This document shows, piece by piece, positions 1 to 8,024 of a DNA stretch of 64,000 nt; the first letter of the stretch is position 1; each line of letters begins with the position of its first letter. The stretch covers positions 1-64,000 of the forward strand of contig JAFUWW010000071.1 in assembly GCA_017471085.1 (NCBI GenBank). The letters are read 5' to 3'. Source of the stretch: Bacteroidales bacterium. GTDB lineage: Bacteria > Bacteroidota > Bacteroidia > Bacteroidales > UBA932. A program made the translations under genes and the position numbers. Under the pieces are notes generated by a model. It had not been told where the DNA came from. It saw nothing but the letters and a program-made list of their open reading frames with translations, and searched no databases.

Positions 1-1230
1 GTGGAAGAAACCGATGTACAGGTTCTCCCGACGGCTCCGGATGGTGGGAAGGAAGATGGCGTTGGCATGATAATCGGCATTGTAGAAATCCTGGCTGTCG
101 CAGGTGAGACCGCCCAGGAAAACACGCTGATACTCGTCGTTCCACTTGTTGATGGGCAGCAGGATGAAGCGCTGGTTCAGGCCCCAGGTGTCCGGAAGGC
201 AGGTCATGAAACTGTTGTCGATCATGTACCACTTCTCCCGGTCGTTCTGCTGCTTGATGTCCAGGATCTTGAAGATGGTGGCGCCGCTTTCGCCTACGGT
301 GAAGCTTCCGAACTCGGTGAAGATGTCCGGTTCTTCCACGCCCATGGCGTTGCAGTTCACCTTGATCTGGTTGATGATCTCCTCCACCATGTATTCATAG
401 TCGAAATCCATGGCCAGGGAAGTCTTGTTGGGCAGGCCGCCACCGATGTTCAGGCTGTCCAGCTCCGGGCAGATGGCCTTCAGCTCACAGTACACCTTCA
501 CGCACTTGGAAAGCTCGTTCCAGTAATAGGCGGTATCCCTGATGCCCGTATTGATGAAGAAATGCAGCATCTTCAGGTGGAAATTGGGATACTTGGCCAC
601 GGTGTCCTTGTAGAATTTGAGGATGTCCGAATAGCGGATGCCCAGGCGGGAAGTATAGAAGTCGAAGTTGGGCTCCTCTTCCGAGGCGATGCGGATGCCC
701 ATCATGGTGTCTTCCTCAATCAGGTCTGCCAGGTCTTCGAATTCATTCTTGTTGTCCAGGACGGGGATGATGTTCTTCCAGCCGTCACGCCGCATGGCTG
801 CGATATTCTGGATATACTGCGGACGCTTGAAGCCGTTGCAAATAATATAGAGGTCTTCTTTGTCGACGGAGCCGTCTTTCCCCAGCGCCCTTACCAGGTC
901 CAGGTCATAGGCCGACGAGGTTTCCAGGTGGATGTCGTTCTTCAGGGCTTCATGCACCACGAAGGCGAACTGGGAACTCTTTGTGCAGTAACTGTAATGG
1001 TATTCTCCCTGATAATCGGCCTTTGCCATGGCCACCTTGAACAATCGCTTGGCACGCTGGATCTGCTGGGAAATCTTGGGCAGATAGGTGATCTTCAGCG
1101 GGGTTCCGTACTTTTCGATAATCTCCATCAGGTCGATGTCATTGAACATCAGGTTTCCGTCCACGACCATGAATTCGTCCTGCGGAAAATCAAACGTCTG
1201 TTCGATCAGGTCGATATACTTGTTTTTCAT
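1..1230 (-). CDS. Arginine decarboxylase, PLP-dependent fold III (3' end outside window)
   Basis: The first 410 codons are visible; the protein runs off the left edge. It belongs to the alanine-racemase-fold decarboxylases that make agmatine from arginine at the head of polyamine synthesis. The likely PLP lysine is K84 in the motif SYCTKSS, and a glycine-rich phosphate-binding motif NIGGGLP lies near residue 267. The N-terminus and the spacing of these motifs match the roughly 460-residue Bacteroidetes/Flavobacteria arginine decarboxylase rather than the 630-residue SpeA. The ATG at 1230 follows a TATCTTTG -7 box by about 33 bases. Substrate is assigned from family resemblance; diaminopimelate or carboxynorspermidine decarboxylase is the main alternative. 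Confidence 0.85.
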   Translation of the reverse strand, partial: MKNKYIDLIEQTFDFPQDEFMVVDGNLMFNDIDLMEIIEKYGTPLKITYLPKISQQIQRAKRLFKVAMAKADYQGEYHYSYCTKSSQFAFVVHEALKNDIHLETSSAYDLDLVRALGKDGSVDKEDLYIICNGFKRPQYIQNIAAMRRDGWKNIIPVLDNKNEFEDLADLIEEDTMMGIRIASEEEPNFDFYTSRLGIRYSDILKFYKDTVAKYPNFHLKMLHFFINTGIRDTAYYWNELSKCVKVYCELKAICPELDSLNIGGGLPNKTSLAMDFDYEYMVEEIINQIKVNCNAMGVEEPDIFTEFGSFTVGESGATIFKILDIKQQNDREKWYMIDNSFMTCLPDTWGLNQRFILLPINKWNDEYQRVFLGGLTCDSQDFYNADYHANAIFLPTIRSRRENLYIGFFH

Positions 1231-1263
1231 TGGCTAACGCATAAAAAGTTGTTTAAAATTGTG

Positions 1264-1271
1264 CAAAGATA
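1264..1271 (-). promoter_or_regulatory. -7 promoter element (TATCTTTG) of arginine decarboxylase
   Basis: Perfect match to the Bacteroidetes TAnnTTTG -7 consensus, 33 bases before the ATG at 1230. No clear -33 TTTG is seen. Confidence 0.65.
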
Positions 1272-1294
1272 CACAAAAAATAAGAGGAAATTGT

Positions 1295-1302
1295 TATTTT
1301 TG
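1295..1302 (+). promoter_or_regulatory. -7 promoter element (TATTTTTG) of the TamL-like gene
   Basis: TAnnTTTG match that ends only five bases before the ATG at 1308. If this is the promoter, transcription begins at or next to the start codon and the mRNA is leaderless. Confidence 0.55.
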
Positions 1303-1307
1303 TAAGA

Positions 1308-3497
1308 ATGAACGGAAAGAAATTCATATTTCTTTTACTCACGGCCGCTTTCCTGTGGGGGTGCAGCACAACCCGTGCGCTGAAGGACGGGGAATACATG
1401 CTGCGCAGCAACAGAATCAAGGTGAACGACAGCCGGTTCAACGCCTCCAGCCTCGGCGCCTACCTTTCCCAGAAACCCAACAGCACGGTGCTGGGATTCA
1501 ATCCGCTCCTGACCATCTACAACTGGGGAGGGCAGGGAGAAAGCAAATTAGGCCAGTTCTTCCGCACCCTGGGCGTCGCCCCGGTCGTGTACGATCCCTC
1601 CCAGGTGGACAAAAGCATTGAAAACCTGCAGAACCATCTCCGTTATATCGGCTATTACGATTCCCAGGTGGAAAGCCGCGTGGACGTGCGCGGGCGCAAG
1701 GTATTCGTCAACTACTTCGTCACGCTGGGGAAGCGATTCAAAATCAGCGCCATCGACTACGACATCCCGGACTACGGAACCTTCCTGCAGGATTTCGACG
1801 CAGACCTGCGCAACAGCACCATCGCCGCCGGGCAGTACCTCTCGGAAGCCAATCTGGAGAAGGAGGCGGAGCGCTCCGCCCAGTATTTCCGCACCAAAGG
1901 CTACTTCGGCTTCACAAAAAGCTTCTATGCCTTCGAAGCCGACACCCTGTCCGGGGACGGGAACGCCCGCCTGAAGATGTCCATCCTGAACTACGCCCTG
2001 GGCGATTCTCCGGAAACGGCCCGCGAGCACCGCAAGTACCATATCGGCAAGGTGACCATCGCCCATCCTGAAATGCTGAAAATCCGCCCCAGCGTACTGG
2101 AGAACCTGAACACCATCGCTCCGGGTCAGCTTTACGACGAGCAGGCCATCAACACGGCCTATACCCGCCTTTCGGGCATCAGCATGCTCTCCAGCGTAAA
2201 CATTTCCATGAACCCCGCCGCCAACGACCTGGTAGACTGCAGCATCACCCTCCAGAATTCGGCCCTCCAGGGATTCAAGACCAACCTGGAAGCCTCCGTG
2301 AACTCGACGGGGCTCATCGGCATATCGCCCCAGCTTTCCTATTTCCACCGGAACCTGTTCCACGGGGGAGAAGTGCTCAACCTGGGCCTGAAAGGGAACT
2401 TCCAGTTCAAGCCGAAAGATACGGCCTATTCTACGGAGGTCACCGTCACTTCCAGCCTCCTCTTCCCGCAGTTCCTCGGGATTCCCAACCGCATGTTCAA
2501 GGGCTCCAACATTCCCAGGACGGAATTCAACGCCTCGTTCAGTTATCAGGACCGCCCGGAATTCCGCCGGACCCTTATTTCCACCTCCCTGGCCTATTCC
2601 GGCCGGGTGGGGAACCGGTTCTTCTACCAGTTCAATCCCACGCAGGTGAACATCACCCGCCTGTTCAATGTAGACGATACTTTCCTGGGGAACCTGATTA
2701 CCAACAACCCCTTCCTTTACAGCGCCTACTCAGACAATTTCGGCCTGGGCATCGGCGGAACGCTGTATTATACCACCAACTCATCCACCATTCCCACTAC
2801 GACTTACCACTACTTCAGGCTCAATTTCGACGTTGTCGGCAACCTGCTCAGCCTGTTCAACCGCTGGATGCCGGTCAACGAACTCGGCCAGCACACCATC
2901 TGGGACACCGCCTACTCCCAATACGTCCGGGCAGAATTCCAGGCCGGTGCCACCTTCCGTTTCGGCCAGGAAGACCGCCACAGCATCGCCCTGCGTTTCC
3001 TCGCAGGAGCCGGCCATGCCTATGGCAATTCCTTCAGCGTTCCCTTTGAAAAGCAGTTTTATTCCGGTGGATCCAGTTCCATGCGCGGCTGGCAGGCGAG
3101 AACCCTGGGTCCGGGCAATTCCACTTTCTCCTATTCCGAAGTCTTCGCCATCCCCAGCCAGACCGGAGAAATGAAACTGGAGGCCAATGCCGAATACCGC
3201 TTCCCCTTGATCTGGAAGCTGGAAGGCGCTCTCTTCGCAGATATCGGCAACGTGTGGGAATTGTCTACAGATACGTCTTATGAAGGAACTTTCAACCTGA
3301 AGACCCTGCCGCAGTCTGTGGGTGCGGACTGGGGGCTGGGCATCCGCCTGAACCTGGATTTCATTCTGGTCCGTCTGGACGGCGGTTTCCGTGTCCACGA
3401 CCCGTTCCGCGCAGCGGGAGACCGCTGGCTGGGTCCGGACCGCTGGTTCAACGACAACAATTTCGCCCTCCATTTCGGCGTCGGATATCCCTTCTAG
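1308..3497 (+). CDS. tamL: TamL-like Omp85/BamA-family outer-membrane lipoprotein
   Basis: A 729-residue protein with a signal peptide and lipobox LWGC (acylated Cys19), followed by POTRA-like repeats (about residues 50-300) and a C-terminal 16-strand Omp85 barrel that ends in the expected aromatic residues (GVGYPF). In Bacteroidetes the TamA counterpart is a lipoprotein (TamL) thought to work with TamB in inserting or transporting envelope components. The barrel holds the family's conserved G-x-x-S-M-R-G-W loop (GGSSSMRGW, near residue 590), the lid-lock motif. The gene stands alone between arginine decarboxylase (divergent) and rarA (convergent). A BamA paralogue is the alternative, but BamA is normally not a lipoprotein. 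Confidence 0.85.
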   Translation: MNGKKFIFLLLTAAFLWGCSTTRALKDGEYMLRSNRIKVNDSRFNASSLGAYLSQKPNSTVLGFNPLLTIYNWGGQGESKLGQFFRTLGVAPVVYDPSQVDKSIENLQNHLRYIGYYDSQVESRVDVRGRKVFVNYFVTLGKRFKISAIDYDIPDYGTFLQDFDADLRNSTIAAGQYLSEANLEKEAERSAQYFRTKGYFGFTKSFYAFEADTLSGDGNARLKMSILNYALGDSPETAREHRKYHIGKVTIAHPEMLKIRPSVLENLNTIAPGQLYDEQAINTAYTRLSGISMLSSVNISMNPAANDLVDCSITLQNSALQGFKTNLEASVNSTGLIGISPQLSYFHRNLFHGGEVLNLGLKGNFQFKPKDTAYSTEVTVTSSLLFPQFLGIPNRMFKGSNIPRTEFNASFSYQDRPEFRRTLISTSLAYSGRVGNRFFYQFNPTQVNITRLFNVDDTFLGNLITNNPFLYSAYSDNFGLGIGGTLYYTTNSSTIPTTTYHYFRLNFDVVGNLLSLFNRWMPVNELGQHTIWDTAYSQYVRAEFQAGATFRFGQEDRHSIALRFLAGAGHAYGNSFSVPFEKQFYSGGSSSMRGWQARTLGPGNSTFSYSEVFAIPSQTGEMKLEANAEYRFPLIWKLEGALFADIGNVWELSTDTSYEGTFNLKTLPQSVGADWGLGIRLNLDFILVRLDGGFRVHDPFRAAGDRWLGPDRWFNDNNFALHFGVGYPF

Positions 3498-3516
3498 GAG
3501 GGCTTCCCCTCTTTTA
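3497..3516 (+). terminator. Short GC hairpin after the TamL-like gene
   Basis: A 5-bp stem GAGGG/CCCTC with a 4-base loop, followed by TTTT, lies directly after the TAG stop and overlaps the end of rarA on the other strand. It is weak and may not terminate efficiently. Confidence 0.4.
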
Positions 3517-4818
3517 TTTCTTCACCGGATAGTATTTGGGCCAGCAGGCTTCCAGATAGGCTTTCAGGCCGTTCTCGTGCCGGTTTTGCTGGGGCTGGTA
3601 GAAAACGGTGCCCTTGATGGCGTCGGGCAGGAATTCCATATCCACGAAATTGCCCGGATAATCGTGGGCGTACTTGTACCCGTCGCTGTAATTGAGGTCT
3701 TTCATGAGCTGGGTAGGTGCGTTGCGGATGGGGAGGGGGACCGGGAGATTCCCGGTTTCCTTCACCTTTGCAAGGGCATTCTCCAGCGCCATATAGGAGG
3801 CGTTGCTCTTGGGCGATGAAGCCAGATACACCGTCGTTTCCGCAAGAGGGATCCGCCCTTCCGGCATACCGATCTTGGAAACCACCTCAAAACATGCATT
3901 GGCCAGCAGCAAAGCGTTGGGATTGGCCAGGCCGATATCCTCCGAGGCCGACAGGCACAGCCGCCGGGCAATGAAAAGCGGATCCTCGCCGCCGTCGATC
4001 ATCCTGGCCAGGTAATAGATGGCGGCATTGGGGTCCGATCCGCGAATACTCTTGATGAAGGCCGAGATAATGTCATAATGCATCTCGCCGTCCTTGTCAT
4101 AGATGGCCATGTTCTCCTGGATGGATTCCGTGACGACGACATTGTTGATGACGACAGGGGAGCGCCCGGCCTGGGCATCGACCACGATCTCCAGCACATT
4201 CAGCAGTTTCCGCGCGTCTCCGCCGCTGTACCGCATCAGCGCTTCGGTCTCTTCCAGACGGATGTCCTTCTCCTTCAGCAGCACGTCATCCTTCAGCGCT
4301 CTATCCAGAAGAAGCTGTAAATCAGCGACTTCCAAAGACTTCAGCACAAAAACCTGGCAACGGGACAGAAGGGGAGTGATCACCTCGAACGAGGGGTTCT
4401 CCGTGGTGGCGCCGATCAGGACGATGGTGCCGTTCTCCACCGCTCCCAGCAGCGCATCCTGCTGCGCCTTGTTGAACCGGTGGATTTCATCGATGAAAAG
4501 GATGGGAGCGCCCGTCTGCCGGAACAGGCCGTTTCCCCGGGCCTTGTCGAAGACCTCCCGCACATCCTTGACCCCGGACGTAACGGCGGAGAGGGTATAG
4601 AAATCCCGGTCAAGCGTCTGGGCGATGATATGTGCCAGCGTGGTTTTTCCCACGCCGGGAGGGCCCCAGAGAATGAAAGAGCTCAGGTTTCCGGTCTCAA
4701 TCATCTTGCGGAGCACGCTGCCTTCACCAACCAGATGCTTCTGGCCCACATACTGGTCCAGGGAAACAGGGCGCATCCGCTCGGGAAGCGGCGGAAGCAT
4801 CTGGGAAGAAGCACTCAT
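3514..4818 (-). CDS. rarA: Replication-associated recombination protein A (RarA/MgsA)
   Basis: A 434-residue AAA+ ATPase of the clamp-loader type. Walker A GPPGVGKTT is at residues 52-60 and Walker B LFIDEIHRF about 50 residues later; the RarA/Mgs1 C-terminal tetramerisation region follows. Family members act at stalled replication forks on single-stranded/double-stranded DNA junctions. The ATG at 4818 directly abuts the stop codon of the upstream GNAT gene (stop 4819-4821), so the two are cotranscribed and probably translationally coupled. Length is normal for the family. Confidence 0.95.
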   Translation of the reverse strand: MSASSQMLPPLPERMRPVSLDQYVGQKHLVGEGSVLRKMIETGNLSSFILWGPPGVGKTTLAHIIAQTLDRDFYTLSAVTSGVKDVREVFDKARGNGLFRQTGAPILFIDEIHRFNKAQQDALLGAVENGTIVLIGATTENPSFEVITPLLSRCQVFVLKSLEVADLQLLLDRALKDDVLLKEKDIRLEETEALMRYSGGDARKLLNVLEIVVDAQAGRSPVVINNVVVTESIQENMAIYDKDGEMHYDIISAFIKSIRGSDPNAAIYYLARMIDGGEDPLFIARRLCLSASEDIGLANPNALLLANACFEVVSKIGMPEGRIPLAETTVYLASSPKSNASYMALENALAKVKETGNLPVPLPIRNAPTQLMKDLNYSDGYKYAHDYPGNFVDMEFLPDAIKGTVFYQPQQNRHENGLKAYLEACWPKYYPVKK

Positions 4819-5952
4819 CTAAATCTCCTTTGAAAATACGCGCCTGCGGCGTTTGAACTCTTTCTTGTACAAGTTCCAGACATTCTGGATACTGTTGTTG
4901 GTTTCCATTTCCGCGTTGGATTCCCCGTACTTGAATCCGCCTTCGATCAGGTTGGGAATAATCTCATTGAACAGGATGGCATGGACACCCCGGTTCCGGT
5001 ATTCCGGATCCACGGCGATCAGCATCAGTTCCAACGCTTCTTCATGCTTGATGTACATGGACTTGACCAGATGCCACCAGCCGGTGGGGAACAGGAAGCC
5101 TCGGCCTTTCTGCACGGCACGTGCGATGGAAGGCATGGTAACGGCCAGCGCCACCAGCTTGCCTTCGGCATCCTCCACAAGCGTGACATATTTGAAATCC
5201 AGCAGTCCCAGGAAGTTGTCGATGTAATGATTCATCACTTCCGGAGGAAGCACCGTGAAATCGAAGAGCTCACAGTAGGTCCGGTTCACCAGGTCAAACA
5301 TCTTACGGCCGTACTGTTCCGACCGGATCTGCTTCTTGGTGATTTTGCGGATATGCAGATGATAGCGTTCCTGGAGCAGCGCAGCGGCCTTGGAGACCTT
5401 CTCCGGCACCTGTTCGGGCACGAAAATGCGGTATTCCAGCCAGTCGTTCACCTTTCCGAGTCCCAAGGCTTCAAAATGCTCCCCGTAATAGGGGTAGTTG
5501 AAACGGAGGGCGTAGGAGGAGATATCGTCAAAACCCTCAATCACGCAACCCTCGTTGTCAAAATCCGTGAAGCCCAGAGGGCCCGTGACGGCGGTCATTC
5601 CATGCTTTTTTCCGAAATCGGTCACAGCCTCCAGCAGCGCCTTGGAGACCTCCTTGTCATCGATGAAATCGATCCAGCCGAAGCGGACTTCGGCATGGTT
5701 CCAGTCACGGTTGGCGATTTCGTTGATGATGGCAGCCACCCGGCCCGCCAACTGACCGTCCTTGTACGCCAGGAACAGTTCCTGTTTGCTGTATCTGCCC
5801 ATCGGATTCTTTTGGGGATCCAGGGTGGACATTTCATCAGAATACAGGCCCGGAACATAGTAGGGGCAGTTTTTATAGAGGTGGAGCGGGAACTTGACGA
5901 AGGCGCGCAGATCGGCACGGGTCTCCACTTTTTTTACTATGACTGACGACAT
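4819..5952 (-). CDS. GNAT-fold N-acetyltransferase-like protein
   Basis: A 377-residue protein beginning MSSVIVKKVET. A GNAT-like acetyl-CoA site is suggested by the stretch LMLIAVDPEYRNRGVHAIL near the C-terminus (V-x-x-x-x-R-x-x-G-x-x pattern). Conserved but uncharacterised in Bacteroidetes. The start was set at 5952 because a -7 promoter box (5986-5993) overlaps the only upstream start (TTG at 5988), which would make the longer form untranslatable from that mRNA. It is the first gene of an operon with rarA, with zero spacing. Substrate unknown. Confidence 0.75.
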   Translation of the reverse strand: MSSVIVKKVETRADLRAFVKFPLHLYKNCPYYVPGLYSDEMSTLDPQKNPMGRYSKQELFLAYKDGQLAGRVAAIINEIANRDWNHAEVRFGWIDFIDDKEVSKALLEAVTDFGKKHGMTAVTGPLGFTDFDNEGCVIEGFDDISSYALRFNYPYYGEHFEALGLGKVNDWLEYRIFVPEQVPEKVSKAAALLQERYHLHIRKITKKQIRSEQYGRKMFDLVNRTYCELFDFTVLPPEVMNHYIDNFLGLLDFKYVTLVEDAEGKLVALAVTMPSIARAVQKGRGFLFPTGWWHLVKSMYIKHEEALELMLIAVDPEYRNRGVHAILFNEIIPNLIEGGFKYGESNAEMETNNSIQNVWNLYKKEFKRRRRVFSKEI

Positions 5953-5985
5953 CTCGGTTTGGTTTTTTTTTACACGTAATCGATA

Positions 5986-5993
5986 CAAATGTA
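5986..5993 (-). promoter_or_regulatory. -7 promoter element (TACATTTG) of the GNAT-rarA operon
   Basis: TAnnTTTG match 33 bases before the ATG at 5952. It overlaps the alternative TTG start at 5988 and so rules that start out. Confidence 0.6.
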
Positions 5994-6012
5994 CGCATTT
6001 TTCCTGAAACGC

Positions 6013-6042
6013 AAAAAAACCGGCCCTGTATCGAGGCCGGTT
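6013..6042 (-). terminator. Rho-independent terminator of the 6066-7821 operon
   Basis: Read leftward: AACCGGCC, a 9-base loop, GGCCGGTT, then a T tract (A run at 6013-6019 on the plus strand). It lies about 25 bases after the lipoprotein stop codon. Confidence 0.85.
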
Positions 6043-6065
6043 AAAGAAAGGAAGGGGAGAGGGGA

Positions 6066-6944
6066 TTATGCCTCTACGAGAGAGAATTTAAGCTCTGCCG
6101 TGGTTCCCTTCACTGTAATGTTCATGACAAAGTCGCAGCGGTTGTTGCTGACGAATTTCACGCTGCCGTCGGCAGTGCCATTGATCATTTCTCCGCCCCA
6201 CTGGGCACCGAATGTATAAGAGAATTCACCTTTGGCCATATTGGTCCACTTCCAGTTGCCCAGGTATGCTTTCTGATTGGTGAAGTTTACGAGGAAGGAC
6301 ATTTCGGCCAGACTCAAGTTGATGGACTCGATTTCGTATCCCTTGTAGGTGGCCTTGTCGATACCGCTTACGCCATGCTCTTCCAGATAACCGGCAATGC
6401 TCTCGAAATTGGGGGCCAGCGTGGTGCTGATGCCCTTGCTGGGGATGGAGACCTTGATGTCTCCGCCGGGTTTCCAGGCCCTGGCAATGTTGTTTTCGTT
6501 GTTGCCGGAAGGGGTGGAAGGCTTCTGGGTATTCACGTCATATTCCACCGCTTTTCCGGAATCGGGAGTCAGGGTGAGCTTGTTGCCGTCAAAAACCGCC
6601 TTGCCGAAACCGGCCATCATGTAGGTGTTGCCGTCCTTCGTATATTTGCCGGAGATGGAGACCCTGTCTCCATACGACTTCAAGCCTTCTTTTCCGAAAA
6701 GGGCATATCGGCCGCCTTCCGTGAAGATCAGTTTGTCCGGAAGGAAAATCATATCGCCCAGTTCGAGGAACTGCGACTCGTTGCTCTTGAAAGAGACGGA
6801 GACGGCATCGTTCACGAACTTGGGAGCCGGAAGCGTGTAGGTGGTTTCGGTGTTGTCCGTGCCGCCTTGATCAGGCTTATTGCAGGAAACAGTTGCAGAA
6901 GCCATCAGGGCCAGAACAGTAGCGAAAAACAGAGTCTTTTTCAT
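6066..6944 (-). CDS. Lipoprotein of unknown function
   Basis: A 292-residue lipoprotein: signal peptide, lipobox ending TVSC (Cys21), then a low-complexity Asn/Thr linker (KPDQGGTDNTE). The rest looks all-beta, with two halves separated by a Ser/Pro/Asn-rich linker near residue 145. The last half contains alternating hydrophobic strands and several Gly-Asn turns like those of calycin-like lipoproteins common in gut Bacteroidales, but no specific family was recognised. It is the second gene of an operon with the barrel protein at 6982 (gap 37 bases) and is followed by a strong terminator. Confidence 0.7.
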   Translation of the reverse strand: MKKTLFFATVLALMASATVSCNKPDQGGTDNTETTYTLPAPKFVNDAVSVSFKSNESQFLELGDMIFLPDKLIFTEGGRYALFGKEGLKSYGDRVSISGKYTKDGNTYMMAGFGKAVFDGNKLTLTPDSGKAVEYDVNTQKPSTPSGNNENNIARAWKPGGDIKVSIPSKGISTTLAPNFESIAGYLEEHGVSGIDKATYKGYEIESINLSLAEMSFLVNFTNQKAYLGNWKWTNMAKGEFSYTFGAQWGGEMINGTADGSVKFVSNNRCDFVMNITVKGTTAELKFSLVEA

Positions 6945-6981
6945 AGCGAATTTATTGATTTTTAATTAGTTACAATAAAAA

Positions 6982-7821
6982 CTAAAAGAGACGGACGAAC
7001 AGGCTGAAGCGCATGGCGGGCCACACCGGGAATTTGTTCAGGATGTCTATGTACTCAAGATAAGTGCCCGCTTTGTCGTTCATATTCTGGAAACCATACT
7101 TGTTCGCCCACTCGGAGTTGAGTTCTACCGGCTTGGGATCGGAAGAGGTGAAGTCGTAGGTATACAGGTGCAGGCCGCCGGTCACCAGCAGGCCCAGGTT
7201 GAAGTTGAAGCCCACGCGGTGCTCCAGGGAGACAGGACGGCCGAAGCCCAGGCCGATGTACGGCTTGACGGTATTGAGGCCGAATTTGACGTCTGCCACG
7301 ATGGAACCCTCATTGTTGGTAGAAACGTCGAAGAGGGTGGTTCTGGCCCAGTCTGACTGGGGAACAGCATTTGAGCCGCTGGAATTCATGGCTTTGCCGT
7401 CTGCGTGCAGGAGCGGCGAAAAAGCGAACCAGGCGCCCGCCGTAAAGTGGAAGGAAGTGGTCTTGGTAGGGAAAAAGTCGAACAGGAGCTCTGCATGGGA
7501 ATACTTGAGGGACCCATTGAGGTTGATGCGGTCGACATCAATGCCGCCGTCTTTGTAACTGACAGGAATGGTCGTGTTGAAGTTGCTGAGTTTGTTCCCA
7601 TCCAGGGAGACCATGTTGAACAGCGGATCATGGGTATTGAATCCGGCACGTACCTGGAACATCGGTCCGATCGGCATAGCGATGTCCAGGCCGGCACCAT
7701 TGAGCAGATCCATGTTGACACCGATGGCCATGTGGTTGAACAGCTGACTGTCCTGAGCCTGAACTCCCGGAGCAGCGAGCAGAGCGGCAGCAGCTGCCAG
7801 CATCACGAAAAATTTCTTCAT
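6982..7821 (-). CDS. Outer-membrane beta-barrel protein
   Basis: A 279-residue protein with signal peptide (cleavage after VQA-QD) and amphipathic beta-strands throughout, ending in ...RFSLFVRLF, an aromatic C-terminus typical of outer-membrane barrels. Glycine/aromatic strand patterns recur (FHFTAGAWFAF, YIGLGFGR, GFNFNLGLLVTGG). Probably an 8- to 12-stranded barrel of the OmpA/PorT-like class. It is the first gene of a two-gene operon with the unknown lipoprotein, which suggests a cell-surface pair. Ligand or function not evident. Confidence 0.75.
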   Translation of the reverse strand: MKKFFVMLAAAAALLAAPGVQAQDSQLFNHMAIGVNMDLLNGAGLDIAMPIGPMFQVRAGFNTHDPLFNMVSLDGNKLSNFNTTIPVSYKDGGIDVDRINLNGSLKYSHAELLFDFFPTKTTSFHFTAGAWFAFSPLLHADGKAMNSSGSNAVPQSDWARTTLFDVSTNNEGSIVADVKFGLNTVKPYIGLGFGRPVSLEHRVGFNFNLGLLVTGGLHLYTYDFTSSDPKPVELNSEWANKYGFQNMNDKAGTYLEYIDILNKFPVWPAMRFSLFVRLF

Positions 7822-7861
7822 ATTGTATAAAGTTTAGTTATTGTCTGTAGTCCAAACAACG

Positions 7862-7869
7862 CAAAGATA
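7862..7869 (-). promoter_or_regulatory. -7 promoter element (TATCTTTG) of the barrel/lipoprotein operon
   Basis: Perfect TAnnTTTG match 40 bases before the ATG at 7821. Confidence 0.65.
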
Positions 7870-7998
7870 GTCAATTCTTTGGTTTTTCGAAACGAATCCG
7901 CTATATTTGCGCAGTTTTATTTGTTACACAATTTATATTATGTTAAGTTGTAGACAAAGAAGACTTCCCTCCCGGATTGTGGGCACGGAAAAATGTCG

Positions 7999-8006
7999 TA
8001 TCTTTG
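7999..8006 (+). promoter_or_regulatory. -7 promoter element (TATCTTTG) of the RlmD-like gene
   Basis: Perfect TAnnTTTG with a TTG -33 half-site at 7977-7979 (19-base spacer). It sits between an upstream in-frame alternative start at 7977 and the ATG at 8025, so the latter is used. Confidence 0.7.
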
Positions 8007-8024
8007 CACCAAAACGATGAGACA

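Noticed and set aside
1..1305. A 434-codon open frame on the plus strand at the window start
   Set aside because: Antisense to arginine decarboxylase, whose PLP-site motifs are plain.
5953..5988. TTG-initiated longer form of the GNAT protein
   Set aside because: The start codon lies inside the -7 promoter box, so the mRNA would not contain it.
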